DNA of 64,000 bases. Origin: Streptococcus sp. S1. GTDB taxonomy: Bacteria > Bacillota > Bacilli > Lactobacillales > Streptococcaceae. Position 1 is the stretch's first letter. Each line of letters opens with the position of its first letter. The notes beneath the pieces are model-generated. The model worked only from the letters and a program-made list of their open reading frames with translations. It was not told the origin of the DNA and made no database searches. The translations under genes and the position numbers were made by a program. This document shows, in pieces, positions 38,707 through 47,483 of this stretch. The stretch covers positions 461,001 to 525,000 of the forward strand of contig NZ_CP139418.1 of NCBI RefSeq assembly GCF_034137685.1. The letters are read 5' to 3'.

Positions 38707-38714
38707 TACGAATA
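38707..38714 (+). promoter_or_regulatory. ComX (SigX) cin-box of cinA-recA
   Basis: TACGAATA, exact match to the competence sigma factor -10 element, 18 bases before the cinA ATG. It implies induction of cinA (and by read-through recA) during competence, as known in pneumococcus. Confidence 0.85.
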
Positions 38715-38732
38715 GTATAAGTGGGAGGCACC

Positions 38733-40001
38733 ATGAAGGCGGAAATTATTGCAGTTGGAACAGAAATTCTAACAGGACAAATTGTGAACACCAATGCTCA
38801 ATTCTTGTCTGAAAAATTGGCTAGTTTAGGGATTGATGTCTATTATCATGTGGCGGTAGGAGACAATGAAGGTCGTCTCTTCTCGACCATTGAGACGGCT
38901 TCAAAACGCAGTGATTTGGTGATTTTATGTGGTGGACTTGGGCCAACAGAGGATGATTTGACCAAGCAAACCCTTGCTAAGTTTTTAGGGAAAGAACTGG
39001 TTTTTGATCCAACAGCGCTTGCCAAACTCGACACCTTCTTTGCCAGTCGCCCTGATTATGTCCGGACGCCCAATAATGAGCGACAAGCACAATTGATTGC
39101 CGGTTCAATCCCCCTTCAAAACCGTACAGGTCTCGCGGTTGGAGGTTTGATTGAAGTCAATGGTGTGACCTATGTCGTTCTACCTGGTCCACCAAGTGAG
39201 TTAAAACCCATGGTCAATGAACAATTGGTGCCTCATTTGACAACAGGGGAAGAGCTTTTTTCAAGAGTCTTGCGCTTCTTTGGGATTGGGGAAAGCCAGC
39301 TGGTTACGATCCTAGCAGATATCATTGAAAAGCAGAGTGATCCGACGGTTGCCCCTTATGCCAAGACGGGAGAAGTAACCTTGCGTCTATCTACAAAGGC
39401 GAAGGATCAAGCTTCAGCGGATGCTAAGCTCGATGTCTTAGAAAAGGAAATCTTATCCCGTCATACTCTGGATCATCAACCCTTGCAAGAGTTGTTTTAC
39501 GGTTATGGGGATGACAATTCGATGGCCAAGGTGGCCTTTGATCTTTTGAAACAGGCTGGTAAGACCATTACAGCTGCAGAAAGCCTGACGGCCGGCCTTT
39601 TCCAAGCGACTTTGGCAGATTTTTCAGGTGCGTCCAGCATCTTCGCGGGTGGTTTTGTCACCTATAGTTTGGAAGAAAAAAGCAAGATGTTGTCTATTCC
39701 AGCTCAAGAGTTAGAGCAACATGGAGTGGTGTCTCATTTTACAGCTCAAGCCATGGCTTCACAGGCCCGTAAGTTAACAGGATCCGATTATGGTGTTAGC
39801 CTGACCGGAGTTGCGGGGCCAGATAGTCTAGAAGGGCACCCAGCAGGGACTGTCTTTATCGGACTTGCGACTCCGAATGGAGTGGATAGTGTCCAAGTTA
39901 ATATCGCTGGACGTAGCCGGGCGGATGTCCGCGAAATTGCAGTCCTTCATGCCTTTAATTTGGTGCGCTTGGCTGTATTAAATGGTGAAAATTTGGTATA
40001 A
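38733..40001 (+). CDS. cinA: Competence/damage-inducible protein CinA
   Basis: 422 residues from the ATG at 38733 with GTGGGAGG before it; the GTG at 38721 would lie on that site. The N-terminal molybdopterin-binding-like domain has [19 protein letters not shown] and GGLGPTEDD. The C-terminal CinA domain has [19 protein letters not shown] and SLTGVAGPD, the nicotinamide-nucleotide amidase type. It is a late competence gene in pneumococcus. recA follows after 120 bases with its own -10. Confidence 0.95.
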   Translation: MKAEIIAVGTEILTGQIVNTNAQFLSEKLASLGIDVYYHVAVGDNEGRLFSTIETASKRSDLVILCGGLGPTEDDLTKQTLAKFLGKELVFDPTALAKLDTFFASRPDYVRTPNNERQAQLIAGSIPLQNRTGLAVGGLIEVNGVTYVVLPGPPSELKPMVNEQLVPHLTTGEELFSRVLRFFGIGESQLVTILADIIEKQSDPTVAPYAKTGEVTLRLSTKAKDQASADAKLDVLEKEILSRHTLDHQPLQELFYGYGDDNSMAKVAFDLLKQAGKTITAAESLTAGLFQATLADFSGASSIFAGGFVTYSLEEKSKMLSIPAQELEQHGVVSHFTAQAMASQARKLTGSDYGVSLTGVAGPDSLEGHPAGTVFIGLATPNGVDSVQVNIAGRSRADVREIAVLHAFNLVRLAVLNGENLV

Positions 40002-40094
40002 TGAAGCTTGTGCCAAATGAAGAATAATTCTAAAAATGGATAGGAAATATGCCTTTCAAATGGCGGAAACCGTTGGTGAGTTGCATGAATTTCC

Positions 40095-40100
40095 TGTATA
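40095..40100 (+). promoter_or_regulatory. recA internal promoter
   Basis: Extended -10 TGTATAGT in the 120-base cinA-recA gap, allowing recA expression without competence. Confidence 0.4.
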
Positions 40101-40121
40101 GTAAAAACATAGGAGAAAAGA

Positions 40122-41267
40122 ATGGCGAAAAAACAGAAAAAATTAGATGATATCTCTAAAAAATTTGGAGATGAGCGTGAAAAAGCGCTCAATGATGCCC
40201 TGAAGTTGATCGAAAAGGATTTTGGTAAGGGATCGATCATGCGTTTGGGCGAACGTGCAGAGCAAAAGGTACAAGTCATGAGCTCTGGTTCCTTGGCGCT
40301 TGATATTGCCTTGGGTGCTGGTGGTTATCCAAAAGGTCGGATCATCGAAATCTATGGTCCAGAATCATCTGGTAAAACAACCGTTGCCCTCCATGCAGTA
40401 GCCCAAGCACAGAAAGAAGGGGGCATTGCTGCCTTTATCGATGCCGAGCATGCCTTGGATCCATCTTATGCAGCAGCTCTTGGGGTCAATATCGACGAAC
40501 TTCTCTTGTCTCAACCAGACTCAGGGGAACAAGGACTTGAAATTGCTGGTAAATTGATCGACTCTGGTGCGGTTGATTTGGTGGTTGTCGACTCTGTTGC
40601 GGCCTTGGTCCCACGTGCGGAAATCGATGGAGATATCGGAGATAGCCACGTTGGTTTGCAAGCGCGGATGATGAGCCAAGCTATGCGTAAACTCGGAGCT
40701 TCTATCAATAAGACGAAGACCATTGCCATCTTTATCAACCAATTACGTGAAAAAGTTGGGGTCATGTTTGGGAACCCTGAAACCACACCTGGTGGTCGTG
40801 CCCTTAAATTCTATGCTTCTGTCCGTCTAGATGTTCGTGGAAATACTCAAATCAAGGGGACTGGGGACCAAAAAGATACCAACGTTGGTAAGGAAACTAA
40901 GATCAAGGTTGTGAAGAACAAGGTGGCTCCACCGTTCAAAGAAGCTATGGTTGAAATTATGTACGGGGAAGGAATTTCACGTACAGGTGAGTTGGTGAAG
41001 ATTGCAACAGATTTGGATATCATCCAAAAAGCGGGTGCGTGGTACTCCTATAACGGCGAAAAAATTGGTCAAGGATCTGAAAATGCTAAGAAATTCTTGG
41101 CTGACCACCCAGAAATTTTTGACGAAATCGACCACAAGGTTCGGGTTCATTTTGGTTTGATCGAAGAAGACGAAGCAGTGAAAACCCTTGATAAAACTGA
41201 AGAAGCAGCTCCTGTCGTAGAAGAAGTAACTCTAGATTTAGATGACGCGATTGAAATTGAAGATTAA
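40122..41267 (+). CDS. recA: Recombinase RecA
   Basis: 381 residues. Walker [14 protein letters not shown] (about residues 70-82), Walker [16 protein letters not shown]-binding loops around [20 protein letters not shown], and an acidic C-terminal tail. It catalyses strand exchange in repair and transformation. It lies downstream of competence-controlled cinA. Confidence 0.98.
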   Translation: MAKKQKKLDDISKKFGDEREKALNDALKLIEKDFGKGSIMRLGERAEQKVQVMSSGSLALDIALGAGGYPKGRIIEIYGPESSGKTTVALHAVAQAQKEGGIAAFIDAEHALDPSYAAALGVNIDELLLSQPDSGEQGLEIAGKLIDSGAVDLVVVDSVAALVPRAEIDGDIGDSHVGLQARMMSQAMRKLGASINKTKTIAIFINQLREKVGVMFGNPETTPGGRALKFYASVRLDVRGNTQIKGTGDQKDTNVGKETKIKVVKNKVAPPFKEAMVEIMYGEGISRTGELVKIATDLDIIQKAGAWYSYNGEKIGQGSENAKKFLADHPEIFDEIDHKVRVHFGLIEEDEAVKTLDKTEEAAPVVEEVTLDLDDAIEIED

Positions 41268-41307
41268 TTTTTTTCAAAATAGGTCGCTAGACTGATGGTT
41301 TTTGTGT

Positions 41308-41347
41308 TATAATTTAATACGATAGTATTATCGTGTGGCGAAAGGAG
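41308..41347 (+). promoter_or_regulatory. spx promoter and 5' UTR module shared with the gene at 45090
   Basis: -10 TATAAT (41308-41313), seven bases, GATAGTAT (41321-41328), seven bases, TGGCGAAAGGAG (41336-41347). The same words with the same spacings occur at 45041-45080. An inverted repeat TAATAC-GATA-GTATTA overlaps the expected start point. Confidence 0.65.
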
Positions 41348-41354
41348 TGCATGC

Positions 41355-41753
41355 ATGATTAAAATTTATACAGTGTCAAGTTGTACGAGTTGTAAAAAAG
41401 CAAAGACTTGGCTCAACGCTCACCAGCTAACTTATAAAGAACAAAACCTCGGTAAGGAAGGGATCACCAAAGAAGAATTATTGGATATCCTTACAAAGAC
41501 TGAAAATGGAGTGGCAAGTATTGTCTCTTCAAAAAATCGATACGCTAAAAGTCTAGGAGTGGACATCGAAGACTTGAGTGTCAATGAAGTCATTGACATC
41601 ATCATGGAAACACCTCGTATTCTTAAAAGTCCGATCTTGGTAGATGACAAACGTCTCCAAGTGGGTTACAAAGAAGATGATATTCGTGCCTTCTTGCCAC
41701 GATCAGTTCGAAATGTAGAAAATGCAGAAGCGCGGATGCGTGCAGCCCTTTAA
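41355..41753 (+). CDS. spx: Spx-family transcription regulator
   Basis: 132 residues. ArsC-like fold with redox pair Cys-x-x-Cys in SSCTSCKKAKTWL (residues about 9-17) and the later KSPILVDDKRLQVGYKEDDIRAF stretch. It binds the RNA polymerase alpha subunit and redirects transcription under thiol stress. Streptococci have two paralogues (SpxA1, SpxA2); I cannot say which this is. recA neighbours it. Confidence 0.94.
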   Translation: MIKIYTVSSCTSCKKAKTWLNAHQLTYKEQNLGKEGITKEELLDILTKTENGVASIVSSKNRYAKSLGVDIEDLSVNEVIDIIMETPRILKSPILVDDKRLQVGYKEDDIRAFLPRSVRNVENAEARMRAAL

Positions 41754-41762
41754 AACGATTGA

Positions 41763-41793
41763 AAATCAGAAACAGTTTGTTTCTGATTTTTTC
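41763..41793 (+). terminator. Terminator of spx
   Basis: Stem AAATCAGAAAC / GTTTCTGATTT with five-base loop and T-run. Confidence 0.9.
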
Positions 41794-41888
41794 TTGTTCA
41801 AAATAGAAATGGATAGTAGTTAACTGCACCGATTTACGAAATCTATGATACAATATTTTAGAAAACAATAACTAGTAAGGAATGGAAA

Positions 41889-42485
41889 ATGAAAAGGAAA
41901 ATCTTCTTATTGGGTGCGCTTGTGTTGTGTTTGGCTGGATGCAGTCAAAAAAAGCAATCAAAAACTCCTACCTCAAGTGAGCAAAAAGCAATCAAAGCGA
42001 AAGCAGAACAGCTACAAAAGGATAATAAGAGTATCTTGCAAAAGGCAGAAGAAAATCAAGTGGTCACAAGAACCTTTGTCTTTCCAACAGATGATAAGGG
42101 GACACAACAGACGCAAATCGTCACCTATGTGGGGAATACTTTCAAAAAGTTGGAGACCATTAATGTAACGGCAACCAATGAAGAATTGAAAAAAGGGATT
42201 CAACAGGTTGGAGTTGAGGAAGCGCAAAAGCAATTGAGAGATTCCTTTAACAAGGATGATGCCTTTAAGGAAGCGTTGACAGTTCCTGGCTTCACAGCTG
42301 ATTTGACCTTGGAAAATGAGAATGAATACAAGGTAACGATCACCTATAACTTTGAAGCGATGGATGTGAAGAAGGCCGAAGGTATGACTTACTTCAAAAA
42401 CAATCACTTACCAGAGTTGTTGAAGCTGACACCGAGCCAATTTGCGGATAATCTCATCAATGCAGGAGCAAGTGAGCAAAAATAA
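41889..42485 (+). CDS. YehR-like lipoprotein (DUF1307)
   Basis: 198 residues. Lipobox LAGC (Cys about residue 20), then a Lys/Gln-rich linker and a DUF1307-like domain (RTFVFPTDDKGTQQTQIVTY; YKVTITYNFEAMDVKKAEGM). It should be anchored outside the membrane. Function unknown. No clear terminator follows; an independent promoter precedes the ireB gene. Confidence 0.8.
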   Translation: MKRKIFLLGALVLCLAGCSQKKQSKTPTSSEQKAIKAKAEQLQKDNKSILQKAEENQVVTRTFVFPTDDKGTQQTQIVTYVGNTFKKLETINVTATNEELKKGIQQVGVEEAQKQLRDSFNKDDAFKEALTVPGFTADLTLENENEYKVTITYNFEAMDVKKAEGMTYFKNNHLPELLKLTPSQFADNLINAGASEQK

Positions 42486-42550
42486 AAAAACAGTTTAGAT
42501 AAAATAGCTCAAAAATGCTTGAAAAAGCTGTAAAATCAAGGGCTTGACCA

Positions 42551-42579
42551 TTGTGGAAAACTCTTGATTATGGTATAAT
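42551..42579 (+). promoter_or_regulatory. Promoter of the ireB-ruvX-DUF1292 operon
   Basis: TTGTGG (42551-42556), 17-base spacer, extended -10 TGGTATAAT (TATAAT at 42574-42579). Confidence 0.6.
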
Positions 42580-42609
42580 AGTAATATTCTAAGGAAAGAG
42601 GGTGTTCTT

Positions 42610-42876
42610 GTGGGATTTACAGATGAAACAGTACGTTTTAATCTTGATGATTCAAATCGTAAGGAAATTAGCGAGACCTTGAAAGATGTTTACTTGTCAC
42701 TGGATGAAAAAGGCTACAATCCAATTAATCAAATCGTAGGATACGTACTCAGTGGTGATCCTGCCTATGTACCTCGTTATAATAATGCACGAAACCAAAT
42801 TCGTAAATATGAACGAGATGAAATCGTTGAAGAATTGGTACGTTATTATTTGAAAGGGCAAGGGATAGACCTCTAA
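42610..42876 (+). CDS. ireB: IreB-family regulatory phosphoprotein (UPF0297)
   Basis: 88 residues from a [18 protein letters not shown] at the N-terminus includes the Thr residues that are phosphorylated by the IreK (PASTA) kinase in Enterococcus IreB. The rest ([20 protein letters not shown]) is typical of UPF0297. The stop shares one base with the ruvX start. Expected to modulate envelope stress tolerance. Confidence 0.92.
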   Translation: MGFTDETVRFNLDDSNRKEISETLKDVYLSLDEKGYNPINQIVGYVLSGDPAYVPRYNNARNQIRKYERDEIVEELVRYYLKGQGIDL

Positions 42877-43295
42877 TGAGAATTATGGGATTGGATGTTG
42901 GCTCAAAGACCGTTGGGGTTGCTGTGAGTGATCCTCTCGGTTTTACAGCTCAGGGTCTTGAAATCATCCAAATCGATGAAGACAAAAGAGAATTCGGTTT
43001 GGAGCGCTTAGCCGAATTAGTAGCTCAATACAAGGTGGACCGTTTTGTTGTGGGCTTGCCGAAAAACATGAACAACACCAGCGGACCGCGTGTGGAAGCC
43101 AGTCAGGCTTATGGCACGATGATTGCTGAAAAGTTTGGCTTGCCAGTCGACTACCAAGACGAACGGTTGACGACAGTTGCTGCAGAGCGGATGTTGATCG
43201 AGCAAGCAGATATTAGCCGTAGCAAACGCAAAAAAGTCATTGATAAGTTAGCGGCGCAGCTTATTTTACAAAATTATTTAGATCGCAATTTTTAG
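42876..43295 (+). CDS. ruvX: Putative Holliday junction resolvase RuvX/YqgF
   Basis: 139 residues, RNase H-like fold: [19 protein letters not shown] carries the first catalytic Asp, [12 protein letters not shown] and [14 protein letters not shown] the later ones. Thought to act in RNA processing or junction resolution. Translationally coupled to ireB (TAATG). Confidence 0.93.
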   Translation: MRIMGLDVGSKTVGVAVSDPLGFTAQGLEIIQIDEDKREFGLERLAELVAQYKVDRFVVGLPKNMNNTSGPRVEASQAYGTMIAEKFGLPVDYQDERLTTVAAERMLIEQADISRSKRKKVIDKLAAQLILQNYLDRNF

Positions 43296-43317
43296 AAAGA
43301 AAACGAGGAAGAATAGT

Positions 43318-43623
43318 ATGGCACATGATCATAACCACGACCATGAAGAACGTGAATTAATCACATTGGTGGATGAACAAGGAAATGAAACCTTGTTTGA
43401 AATTCTTTTGACCATTGATGGCAAAGAAGAATTTGGAAAGAACTATGTTCTTTTGATCCCTGCAAATGCAGAAGAAGATGAAAATGGCGAAGTTGAAATC
43501 CAAGCATATTCATTTACAGAAAACGAAGACGGAACAGAAGGCGACCTTCAACCAATCTCAGAAGACTCAGATGCAGAATGGGATATGATCGAAGAAGTCT
43601 TCAACAGCTTTATGGAGGAGTAA
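43318..43623 (+). CDS. DUF1292 (YrzB-like) protein
   Basis: 101 residues, very acidic, with a His-rich N-terminus ([13 protein letters not shown]). Third gene of the conserved ireB-ruvX-yrzB order. Function unknown; the N-terminal His/Asp run could bind metal. Confidence 0.92.
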   Translation: MAHDHNHDHEERELITLVDEQGNETLFEILLTIDGKEEFGKNYVLLIPANAEEDENGEVEIQAYSFTENEDGTEGDLQPISEDSDAEWDMIEEVFNSFMEE

Positions 43624-43645
43624 AAACGTCCGGGGGACGTTTTTA
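43623..43645 (+). terminator. Terminator of the ireB operon
   Basis: Stem AAAACGTCC / GGACGTTTT with a three-base loop. Confidence 0.85.
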
Positions 43646-43720
43646 GCCCAACTCCTAGAAATACGAGAGAGCTGGTAAGTCCGATGGACTTGCTGTAAAA
43701 ATGAGAAAGAAATAACTACA

Positions 43721-43770
43721 AAAGAAAGGAGCGCAAACGTCAGAAGAGGTTTTGTCGCTTTTTTCTTTTA
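43721..43770 (+). terminator. Long imperfect hairpin with T-tract ahead of folC
   Basis: AAAGAAAGGAGCG and AAAC pair with GTTT and CGCTTTTTTCTTT around a loop near 43750. It lies directly before the folC ribosome site (TAGGAGGAAG), so it may act as terminator or attenuator. Confidence 0.45.
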
Positions 43771-43780
43771 GGAGGAAGAT

Positions 43781-45013
43781 GTGAATAAGATTGAGCAATG
43801 GATGAATAATCGGATCGGTCTGAATTTTCGATCGGGACTGGATCGTATGGAGCAGGCAGTGAGCCTTTTAGGGAGGCCGGATAAGGCTTATCCGATCCTT
43901 CATGTGACAGGAACCAATGGGAAGGGATCCACAATCGCCTTTCTGCGTCAATTGTTGATGGCTCACGGAAAGAAGGTTGGAACCTTTACTTCTCCTCATA
44001 TGATCAGTATCCATGATCGGATTTGTATTGGGGATCAGCCGATTTCAGATGAAGATTTTACTCGGATTGGCCAAGAAGTCCAACAAATGGAGCAGACCTT
44101 GCTTCAAACCCAGGACCAACTCTCTTATTTTGAGATTATCTGCCTCATGGCTCTCTTGTATTTTAAGGAACAAGCTGTGGACGTGGTCTTGTTGGAAGTT
44201 GGTATCGGTGGGCTTCTAGATACCACCAATGTAGTGACGGGAGAGATCGCAGTGATCACTTCGGTCGGCCTGGATCACCAGGAAACACTGGGAGGGACGA
44301 TTGCGGAAATCGCCCAGCAAAAGGCAGGAATCTTTAAGAAGGGCAAGAAAGCTGTGGTGGGTCCCTTGTCGGATGATGCTGTAGCTGTTTGTCAAGAAAG
44401 GGCCGAGCAATTGGATGTGGATCTCCACGCCTTCCAGAAAGATTTTGGCTTAGAGCAGGATTGTTTTTGGAATGAAAGTGTGGATCTTGTCTTGCCGTCT
44501 CTGGGCTTGAAGGGTGATTACCAACGGGAAAATGCTGCAGTAGCTCTGGAGGCCTTTCTCCTCTATATGGAGGGGCTAGATCAAGAAGTGGATATGGATC
44601 AGGTCAAACTGGCCTTACAAGAGACGCGGTGGCCTGGACGTCTAGAGTTGTTTGGTGACCAGGTGTATCTTGATGGCGCCCATAATCCTCATGCTATGTT
44701 GCGCTTGATCGAGTTTGTCAATAGCTTGGCAGGAAAACGCGTGAAAATTTTATTTGGGGCCCTCAAGCGAAAAGATTATAGCGGGATGCTCCAAACACTT
44801 CAAGCGGGATTGCCAGAAGCAGAATTGATTTTGACGACCTTTCATTACGGAGAAGTGGTAGCACAAGGTGACCGACAAGACTTGCCCTATGTAGCTGACT
44901 ACAAGGCCTATATCAAAGAATTTATGGATCAGAGTCGTCCAGATGAAGTCTTATTTGTGACAGGATCCTTGTATTTTATTGCGGAAGTAAGGGCATTTTT
45001 ATTAGAGGGGTAA
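43781..45013 (+). CDS. folC: Folylpolyglutamate synthase/dihydrofolate synthase
   Basis: 410 residues from a GTG behind TAGGAGGAAGAT. Mur-ligase-type ATP-binding loop TGTNGKGSTIAFLRQLL (about residues 44-60), TSPHM motif, and YLDGAHNPHAM at the start of the C-terminal domain. It adds glutamate to (dihydro)folates. Confidence 0.94.
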   Translation: MNKIEQWMNNRIGLNFRSGLDRMEQAVSLLGRPDKAYPILHVTGTNGKGSTIAFLRQLLMAHGKKVGTFTSPHMISIHDRICIGDQPISDEDFTRIGQEVQQMEQTLLQTQDQLSYFEIICLMALLYFKEQAVDVVLLEVGIGGLLDTTNVVTGEIAVITSVGLDHQETLGGTIAEIAQQKAGIFKKGKKAVVGPLSDDAVAVCQERAEQLDVDLHAFQKDFGLEQDCFWNESVDLVLPSLGLKGDYQRENAAVALEAFLLYMEGLDQEVDMDQVKLALQETRWPGRLELFGDQVYLDGAHNPHAMLRLIEFVNSLAGKRVKILFGALKRKDYSGMLQTLQAGLPEAELILTTFHYGEVVAQGDRQDLPYVADYKAYIKEFMDQSRPDEVLFVTGSLYFIAEVRAFLLEG

Positions 45014-45040
45014 ACAATTGACCTAAAGACTTTCTTGGCG

Positions 45041-45080
45041 TATACTGGTGGTAGATAGTATACGGTTATGGCGAAAGGAG
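45041..45080 (+). promoter_or_regulatory. Promoter and 5' UTR module shared with spx
   Basis: -10 TATACT (45041-45046), seven bases, GATAGTAT (45054-45061), seven bases, TGGCGAAAGGAG (45069-45080). A perfect eight-base inverted repeat CGTATACT / AGTATACG (45039-45064) overlaps the -10 and start point. Confidence 0.65.
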
Positions 45081-45089
45081 CCGATCTTA

Positions 45090-45500
45090 ATGAAAAAAAT
45101 CATGTCTATACTGACCTTGGCAGTAGCCCTTTTCCTGACTGCTTGTAGCCAGCAAGAAAAAGCGACACAGACTTCGAGCAAACAGACGTCTGCTTCATCA
45201 CAGACTGTGACTTCAGCGAGTGAAGAACAGAAAGAAGGAGTGTCCATAGATGGTAGTTATCGAGGACAGGACGAGGAAAATACGATTCTCTTAGTTGTGA
45301 CGGGTCAAAAAGGCACGTTTACGGTGCAAGATGCTGATGGCGAAGAAGAAACCAAAGAGGTCAGTATTGATTCGGTCAATCAATCCATGCGTATCGGGGA
45401 TGAGCCTTATCGCTATCGGATCGAAGGAGATCAGTTATCGCTAGAAGACTTGGAACAGGCAGAGGATGATCAAGGGATTATCGTTTTGACCAAGCAATAA
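45090..45500 (+). CDS. Small lipoprotein of unknown function
   Basis: 136 residues from the ATG at 45090, nine bases after GAAAGGAG; an in-frame start at 45048 lies near the promoter start point and is unlikely. Lipobox LTAC, a Ser/Thr/Gln linker (residues ~22-48) and a small, probably beta-rich domain (DGSYRGQDEENTILLVVTGQ) follow. No family recognised. Promoter shared in form with spx, so stress control is possible. Confidence 0.8.
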   Translation: MKKIMSILTLAVALFLTACSQQEKATQTSSKQTSASSQTVTSASEEQKEGVSIDGSYRGQDEENTILLVVTGQKGTFTVQDADGEEETKEVSIDSVNQSMRIGDEPYRYRIEGDQLSLEDLEQAEDDQGIIVLTKQ

Positions 45501-45508
45501 GGGGCGAA

Positions 45509-45690
45509 ACAAAAGAGAGGCTGGGACAAAAGTCCTAGCCTCTCTTTTGTTTTTAGATTGTCGAGCAAGACGCAGTGGTTGAGTGGGCTCTACTACGCTG
45601 ATTTCATCAGCTTTTACAGCCCTACTCAACTGTGCGGAGGTGGGACGACGAAATCGAATTCTAACGAATTACCGATTTCTGTCCCACTCT
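45509..45690. repeat. Structured intergenic element with three hairpins
   Basis: Hairpin 1 (45509-45550) has a 14-base perfect outer stem ACAAAAGAGAGGCT / AGCCTCTCTTTTGT. Hairpin 2 (about 45572-45633) pairs GTTGAGT...GGGCT with AGCCC...ACTCAAC around an inner GCTGAT-TTC-ATCAGC. Hairpin 3 (45640-45688) pairs GTGGGAC and GAAATCG with CGATTTC and GTCCCAC. The two ends are similar to each other in inverted form (CAAAAGAGAGGCTGGGACA versus CAAAAAGAGAGTGGGACAG), as in a miniature element. Hairpin 1 also serves as terminator of the lipoprotein gene. Confidence 0.65.
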
Positions 45691-45723
45691 CTTTTTGTTT
45701 GTCAAGAAGGGGGTTGGTTGGTC

Positions 45724-45752
45724 GTTGCATCGGGTAAAAAGAATTGGTATAC
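45724..45752 (+). promoter_or_regulatory. cls promoter
   Basis: TTGCAT, 17-base spacer, -10 TATACT (about 45747-45752). Confidence 0.7.
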
Positions 45753-45778
45753 TAGTAGAAAGAAAAAAGGAGGATGCT

Positions 45779-47314
45779 GTGACCTTTCGAAAATTACGTC
45801 TATTAATGTCCAAATATGGATTTAGTATTTTGTTTATGGGCTTTGAACTATGGGCATCCTTTGCGGCCTTCTTCTGGCTCAATAGATGGTTCCCGCATTG
45901 GCTATCTGTTGCAGTCATTGGGCTCTTATATGTGTCGACGATTCTAGCTATTGTTAATCGAAATACCCCGCCTGAAAATAAGGTTACCTGGCTCTTGATT
46001 GCGGTCATTCCTGTCTTTGGATCACTCTTGTATCTCATGTTTGGAGAGCGGCGTTTGTCCAAGAAGGAAATGATCCAGTTGGAAAATATGGAGTCCATGA
46101 AGTTTCGAGAGGACAATAGTCATCAGTTGCGTAAGGAGCTCAAGCAAGAAAGCAAGGCTGTCTATGGCTTGGTTAAGTCTATTTTATCCATGGACCACAA
46201 TGCGGATCTCTACAATGGGACGGCATCGACCTTTTACCCTCTAGGGGAGGAGATGTATGCGCAACTACTAGAGGATCTGCGAGCAGCGAAAAAATTTATC
46301 TTCATCGAGTTTTACATCATTGATGAGGGCTTGATGTGGAACAGCATCCTAGAGATTTTAGAACAGAAAGTAAAAGAGGGGGTTGAAGTCAAACTCCTTT
46401 ATGATGATATCGGCTGTATGGCGACCTTGGCCGGGAACTATACCAAACGGTTGCGAAAGATGGGGATTGATGCCCATAAGTTCAACAAGGTGATTCCCCG
46501 TCTAACAGTGGCTTATAACAACCGAGACCACCGCAAGATTCTGGTCATTGATGGGCAGATCGGCTATACGGGTGGTGTCAATTTGGCAGACGAGTACATC
46601 AACCACATTGAGCGGTTTGGCCACTGGAAGGACAGTGCTATCCGTTTGGATGGACGGGCTGTTAAGGCCTTGACGCGACTCTTCCTCATGAACTGGTACA
46701 TTAACCGTGGGGAAATCGAGGATTTTGACCGCTACCATATTGAAAACAAGGCAGTCAAAGGCGAAGGACTCTACATTCCCTATGGGAGTGGACCAAAGCC
46801 GATTTACAAGTCGCAGGTCGGAAAGACGGTTTATCAAAATATGATCAACCAGGCAACGGATTACGTCTATATCACGACTCCTTACCTGATCATCGATTAT
46901 GATTTGACAGAGGATATCCGCAATGCAGCCCTTCGTGGGGTGGATGTTCGAATCGTGACTCCGCATATTCCGGATAAAAAATTAATCCAAATCGTAACTC
47001 GTGGGGCTTACTTGGATTTGATGGATGCTGGTGTGAAAATCTATGAGTACACGCCTGGTTTTGTCCACAGTAAGCAAGTGTTAGCAGATGATGAAATGGC
47101 GGTTGTAGGGTCGATTAACTTTGATTATCGCAGTTTGGCCCATCACTATGAAAATGCCGTCTGGATGTATCGGACGCCTGCCTTGAAAAAGATTCGGGAG
47201 GACTTTGACCATATCTTTGAAGTGTCTCAAGAAATTACAGAGGATACCTTCCGCTTTACATGGCACCAAAGCTTAATCAAGGAAATTATGCAATTGTTCG
47301 CACCGATGTTGTAA
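45779..47314 (+). CDS. cls: Cardiolipin synthase
   Basis: 511 residues from a GTG at 45779, four bases after AGGAGG; the longer frame back to 45695 starts inside the repeat element. Two N-terminal membrane segments (about residues 13-33 and 40-60) and two phospholipase D motifs: HRKILVIDGQIGYTGGVN and HSKQVLADDEMAVVGSINFD. It condenses phosphatidylglycerol to cardiolipin at the membrane. Terminator follows. Confidence 0.94.
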   Translation: MTFRKLRLLMSKYGFSILFMGFELWASFAAFFWLNRWFPHWLSVAVIGLLYVSTILAIVNRNTPPENKVTWLLIAVIPVFGSLLYLMFGERRLSKKEMIQLENMESMKFREDNSHQLRKELKQESKAVYGLVKSILSMDHNADLYNGTASTFYPLGEEMYAQLLEDLRAAKKFIFIEFYIIDEGLMWNSILEILEQKVKEGVEVKLLYDDIGCMATLAGNYTKRLRKMGIDAHKFNKVIPRLTVAYNNRDHRKILVIDGQIGYTGGVNLADEYINHIERFGHWKDSAIRLDGRAVKALTRLFLMNWYINRGEIEDFDRYHIENKAVKGEGLYIPYGSGPKPIYKSQVGKTVYQNMINQATDYVYITTPYLIIDYDLTEDIRNAALRGVDVRIVTPHIPDKKLIQIVTRGAYLDLMDAGVKIYEYTPGFVHSKQVLADDEMAVVGSINFDYRSLAHHYENAVWMYRTPALKKIREDFDHIFEVSQEITEDTFRFTWHQSLIKEIMQLFAPML

Positions 47315-47334
47315 TAGGTGTGGACATACAGAAG

Positions 47335-47369
47335 AAAGAGTCAGAAGCTAAGAGATCTGACTCTTTTTT
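47335..47369 (+). terminator. Terminator of cls
   Basis: Stem AAAGAGTCAGA / TCTGACTCTTT with ten-base loop and T-run. Confidence 0.9.
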
Positions 47370-47391
47370 CGAAGGACTATGTGGCAAGAGG

Positions 47392-47420
47392 CTGACACGG
47401 TCGGCAGAATTTGGTATACT
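47392..47420 (+). promoter_or_regulatory. Promoter of the large membrane-protein gene
   Basis: CTGACA (47392-47397), 17-base spacer, TATACT (47415-47420). Confidence 0.7.
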
Positions 47421-47483
47421 AGAAAAGATAGCGAGCTTTTTTAAAAGGAAAAAGCAGAGGAACATGGAAGAAAAGGAAAAAGA

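Noticed and set aside
40036..40101. 21-codon frame between cinA and recA
   Set aside because: No ribosome site, and its stop overlaps the recA -10 element.
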